From Muricomes sp. (GTDB lineage Bacteria > Bacillota > Clostridia > Lachnospirales > Lachnospiraceae): a DNA stretch of 8,470 nt. Numbering within the stretch: the stretch's first letter is position 1; each line of letters begins with the position of its first letter. The notes beneath the pieces were generated by a model. The model saw only the letters and a list, made by a program, of their open reading frames with translations, searched no databases and had not been told where the DNA came from. Shown here one piece after another: positions 6,573-8,470 of this stretch. The DNA lies in assembly GCA_020024675.1 (NCBI GenBank), contig JAHHTM010000043.1, positions 1-8,470 of the forward strand, given 5' to 3'. Position numbers and translations under genes: made by a program.

Positions 6573-6899
6573 TTATTTTCTCTTTACAGATGGATTTGTT
6601 CCTTCCATGACATAGAACCCATCTTTTATCTTAAATTTTAACATTTTTCCATGCTCACACTGATACCTTTCTACAACAACCCCCGAGCAATTTAACAATT
6701 CACTCCTTGTAGAAATATAACATTCATATTTGGCATCGAGGGAAATTTTTCTTAAGTCATCTTCTTTTAATAGCAAATATATGTAATCTTCTTCTAGATC
6801 ATACTTAAAAACCTGACAGCAATGTGACTCATCGTCAAAAATTCCCTCTGCCGAAATCATTTTTTTCATTTGCAGATCCACCGGATTTCCTTCGTACAT
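6573..6899 (-). CDS. Unrecognised 108-residue protein between codY and groES
   Basis: I do not recognise this gene with certainty. It starts at an ATG (6899) with TAGGAG upstream (AGGAG 6909-6913, 9-base spacing), which argues it is translated. The protein is small and rich in alternating hydrophobic/charged segments: a leader with three methionines, then YDLEEDYIYLLLKEDDLRKI (33-52), KYECYISTR (57-65), CSGVVVERYQ (71-80) and KMLKFKIKDGFYV (85-97), suggesting a small beta-barrel. The layout vaguely resembles the N-terminal barrel of YcgR/PilZ-type proteins, but no c-di-GMP-binding RxxxR or D/NxSxxG motif is present, so this is only a guess. It contains four cysteines (27, 28, 60, 71) plus C81, without a clear metal-binding spacing. 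No signal peptide or membrane segment. No clear promoter precedes it; the codY terminator lies just upstream, so expression may depend on read-through from codY. Confidence 0.75.
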   Translation of the reverse strand: MYEGNPVDLQMKKMISAEGIFDDESHCCQVFKYDLEEDYIYLLLKEDDLRKISLDAKYECYISTRSELLNCSGVVVERYQCEHGKMLKFKIKDGFYVMEGTNPSVKRK

Positions 6900-6926
6900 A
6901 GTTATCTTCTCCTACTTTCCTGTTAT

Positions 6927-6957
6927 TTAAGAAAGGGTATCAGAATCCTGACACCCT
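6927..6957 (-). terminator. Rho-independent terminator after codY
   Basis: A 10-bp stem (AGGGTGTCAG/CTGATACCCT with one G-U pair, 6948-6957 and 6934-6943) encloses a GATT loop. It is followed on the minus strand by TTTCTTAAAT, a short interrupted T-run. The hairpin is strong but the T-run is modest, so termination may be partial. It starts about 18 bases past the codY stop and ends roughly 20 bases before the Shine-Dalgarno of the next gene. Confidence 0.75.
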
Positions 6958-6975
6958 CTTGAATTTCTTTAATTT

Positions 6976-7755
6976 TTATAAACGTTCTTTTTTAATCTTC
7001 TCTAATTCTACAAATACATAGTCATTAAGTACTTTAATATATGTTCCTTTCATACCAGAAGATCTTGACTCGATAACACCGGCACTTTCAAATTTGCGAA
7101 GTGCATTTACTATAACAGATCTGGTAATTCCTACTCTGTCAGCAATTTTACTTGCTACTAAAATACCTTCATTTCCATCTAACTCGTCAAAAATATGGAT
7201 AATAGCTTCTAGTTCTGAAAAAGAAAGTGTACTGATTGCTGACTGTACAATATGCTCTTTTCTTGTCTCCTCTGCACTTTCTTCATTTACAGAGCGAAGC
7301 ATTTCAAGTCCTACAACTGCAGTACCATACTCGCTTAAAATAATATCATCTATTTCATATACACTGTCTTGTTTGTAAATAAATAATGTGCCAAGTCTTT
7401 CCCCAGCGATATCAATTGGAGTTACAATAGCCTGATATCCTTTTACTACATCTGAATCAAATCCTAAAGTCTCAAGATTAACATTTTCTTTCGTAGATAA
7501 AATATTTAACAGACGTTCATTAAGCATCTCATCGATGTGTGCTCCTATCACATCTGTAATAAGTTCTGAAATTCTCGCAACCTTATCACATTTGCTTACA
7601 CCCAATACTTTACCTTTTTTACTTACCACAAGTACATTTGAATCCAAAATTTCTGTAAGGACAGCACAAATATCGTTAAAAACCACCTTACTTGAATTAT
7701 TATTATGAAGTAGTTTGTTAATTTTTCTTGTTTTATCTAATAACTGTACGCTCAT
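6976..7755 (-). CDS. codY: Global transcriptional regulator CodY
   Basis: CodY is a dimeric DNA-binding protein that, in studied Firmicutes, is activated by branched-chain amino acids and often GTP, and represses nutrient-acquisition and biosynthetic genes during growth. The 259-residue protein has an N-terminal GAF-type ligand domain (about 1-155), a linker helix, and a C-terminal winged helix-turn-helix. The DNA-binding part is very well conserved: ASKIADRVGITRSVIVNALR (201-220), then ESAGVIESRSSGMKGTYIKV. The preceding ELEAIIHIFDELDGNEG (181-197) is also characteristic. The GAF half is noticeably more divergent from the Bacillus protein than the DNA-binding half, so its ligand specificity should not be assumed. 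The ATG at 7755 has GGAGG (7762-7766) 6 bases upstream. It follows topA, without the trmFO-xerC-clpQ-clpY block that separates the two in B. subtilis. It has its own promoter with a CodY-box-like site, and a terminator follows. Confidence 0.98.
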   Translation of the reverse strand: MSVQLLDKTRKINKLLHNNNSSKVVFNDICAVLTEILDSNVLVVSKKGKVLGVSKCDKVARISELITDVIGAHIDEMLNERLLNILSTKENVNLETLGFDSDVVKGYQAIVTPIDIAGERLGTLFIYKQDSVYEIDDIILSEYGTAVVGLEMLRSVNEESAEETRKEHIVQSAISTLSFSELEAIIHIFDELDGNEGILVASKIADRVGITRSVIVNALRKFESAGVIESRSSGMKGTYIKVLNDYVFVELEKIKKERL

Positions 7756-7812
7756 TGATATCCTCCAACTTTAATTGTATACACAAATCTTTTTTCCCTA
7801 TCAGATATACAT

Positions 7813-7841
7813 ATATTATCATACAATTTCAGAAATATCAA
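7813..7841 (-). promoter_or_regulatory. Sigma-A-type promoter of codY
   Basis: The minus strand has -35 TTGATA (7836-7841), a 17-base spacer ending in TGA, and -10 TAATAT (7813-7818), i.e. an extended -10. The -35 begins about 10 bases after the topA stop; no terminator separates the two genes. The predicted leader is about 50 bases. Confidence 0.8.
7824..7838. promoter_or_regulatory. Candidate CodY box inside the codY promoter
   Basis: This 15-base site matches the CodY consensus AATTTTCWGAAAATT at 11 of 15 positions, with the central TTTCWGAAA block perfect (7827-7835) and mismatches only in the outer bases. It sits between the -35 and -10, where bound CodY would block polymerase. Suggests autorepression; binding is inferred, not shown. 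Confidence 0.55.
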
Positions 7842-7851
7842 CGTCATTTTC

Positions 7852-8470
7852 TTAATTATTTTTTAAGTTTCGTACATATCCACATTTTTCATCAGCGCAG
7901 ACTAATTTATTTCCTTTTTCCACCATATAATTACCACATTGTGGACATTTTTCTTTCGACGGCTTCTGCCAGGACATAAATTCACACTCCGGATTATCTT
8001 CACATCCGTAATATTTTCTTCCTTTTTTCGTCTTTCGGATTACAACTTCTTTGCCACAAATTGGACAAGGAACCCCTATTTTTTCTAAGTAAGGTTTTGT
8101 ATTTTTACATTCCGGGAATCCAGGACATGCAAGGAATTTTCCATGTGGTCCATATTTAATAACCATATTGCGTCCACATTCCTCACAGATTACATCCGTA
8201 ACTTCATCTTCGATTTTTACACTCTCCAATTCTTTTTCTGCAACTTTTACAGCTTCATCTAAGTCAGGATAAAAGTTTCTGATTACCTCTTTCCATGGAA
8301 TCTTTCCTTCTTCAACCATATCAAGAAGTCCTTCCATACTAGCTGTAAAGTTTTCATCAACAATACTTGGGAATGACTGCTTCATGATATTATTTACAAC
8401 TTCACCAATCTCTGTAATGTACAGATTTTTCGCTTCCTTTGTCACATAACGTCTGGCAAGAATAGTTGTA
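7852..8470 (-). CDS. topA: DNA topoisomerase I, C-terminal part (5' end beyond window)
   Basis: TopA is the type IA enzyme that relaxes negative supercoils through a transient tyrosine-DNA link. Only the last 205 residues are visible; the frame is open to the right edge, beginning TTILARRYVTKEAKNLYITEIGEVV, which matches the end of the catalytic core (the active-site tyrosine lies upstream of the window). After the core end come three zinc ribbons, all with four intact cysteines: CEEC...CPGFPEC, CPIC...CEDNPEC and CPQC...CADEKC (together about 7882-8187). These C-terminal ribbons bind single-stranded DNA and in some bacteria RNA polymerase. The protein ends VRNLKNN. The stop at 7852 is about 10 bases from the codY -35, with no terminator, so topA transcripts may run into codY. 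The 197-residue stretch beginning at a GTG (8445) is internal, not a separate gene. Confidence 0.97.
   Translation of the reverse strand, partial: TTILARRYVTKEAKNLYITEIGEVVNNIMKQSFPSIVDENFTASMEGLLDMVEEGKIPWKEVIRNFYPDLDEAVKVAEKELESVKIEDEVTDVICEECGRNMVIKYGPHGKFLACPGFPECKNTKPYLEKIGVPCPICGKEVVIRKTKKGRKYYGCEDNPECEFMSWQKPSKEKCPQCGNYMVEKGNKLVCADEKCGYVRNLKNN

Noticed and set aside
7775..7786. Partial palindrome TTGTATACACAA in the codY leader, resembling a GntR-type or other operator.
   Set aside because: Only the central six bases are a perfect dyad; the outer part is interrupted and no second copy was found.
1..8470. Evidence of mobile elements, CRISPR, toxin-antitoxin, phage defence or biosynthetic cluster.
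   Set aside because: No transposase, integrase, direct-repeat array, or unusual base composition was seen; the gene content is core metabolism and information processing.

Overview
This window is ordinary chromosomal housekeeping DNA from a low-GC, spore-former-type Firmicute. The most likely source is a member of the Lachnospiraceae (Clostridia). The evidence is low GC with strong AGGAGG-type Shine-Dalgarno sites, a CodY regulator, a CIRCE/HrcA-type heat-shock operator, an EF-P with lysine at position 32 in a PGKGA loop, a YqeG-type HAD phosphatase and a DUF5688 protein (a family I know mainly from Lachnospiraceae). The species cannot be named from sequence reading alone.

Every gene is on the minus strand, so transcription runs from high to low coordinates. 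In that order: the 3' end of topA (cut by the right edge), codY, a small unrecognised gene, groES-groEL, guaB, a membrane-anchored amidase, a yqeG-like phosphatase, efp, and a DUF5688 gene cut by the left edge. No plus-strand ORF looks real. There are no RNA genes, mobile elements, CRISPR arrays or long repeats. No gap exceeds 300 bases; the longest is the 240 bases between groEL and guaB, which holds the groEL terminator, about 125 bases of AT-rich DNA with nothing recognisable, and the guaB promoter.

Most genes form short units. Sigma-A-type promoters with exact 17-base spacers can be placed before codY, groES, guaB, the amidase (weak -35), yqeG, efp and the DUF5688 gene. Rho-independent terminators follow codY, groEL, guaB and efp. 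The groES-groEL pair has a perfect CIRCE operator in its leader. The codY promoter carries a CodY-box-like palindrome between -35 and -10, suggesting autoregulation.

Functionally the genes are independent core functions: DNA supercoiling (TopA), nutrient and GTP sensing (CodY), protein folding (GroESL), guanine nucleotide synthesis (GuaB), cell-wall turnover (amidase), translation of proline stretches (EF-P). One link is conceptual: GuaB commits IMP to GTP synthesis and CodY in many Firmicutes senses GTP, but no convincing CodY box lies at guaB. I found no previously undescribed system. The points most worth a second look are the codY operator, the inverted repeat over the groESL -35, the codY/small-gene boundary, and the leader hairpins of efp and the DUF5688 gene.
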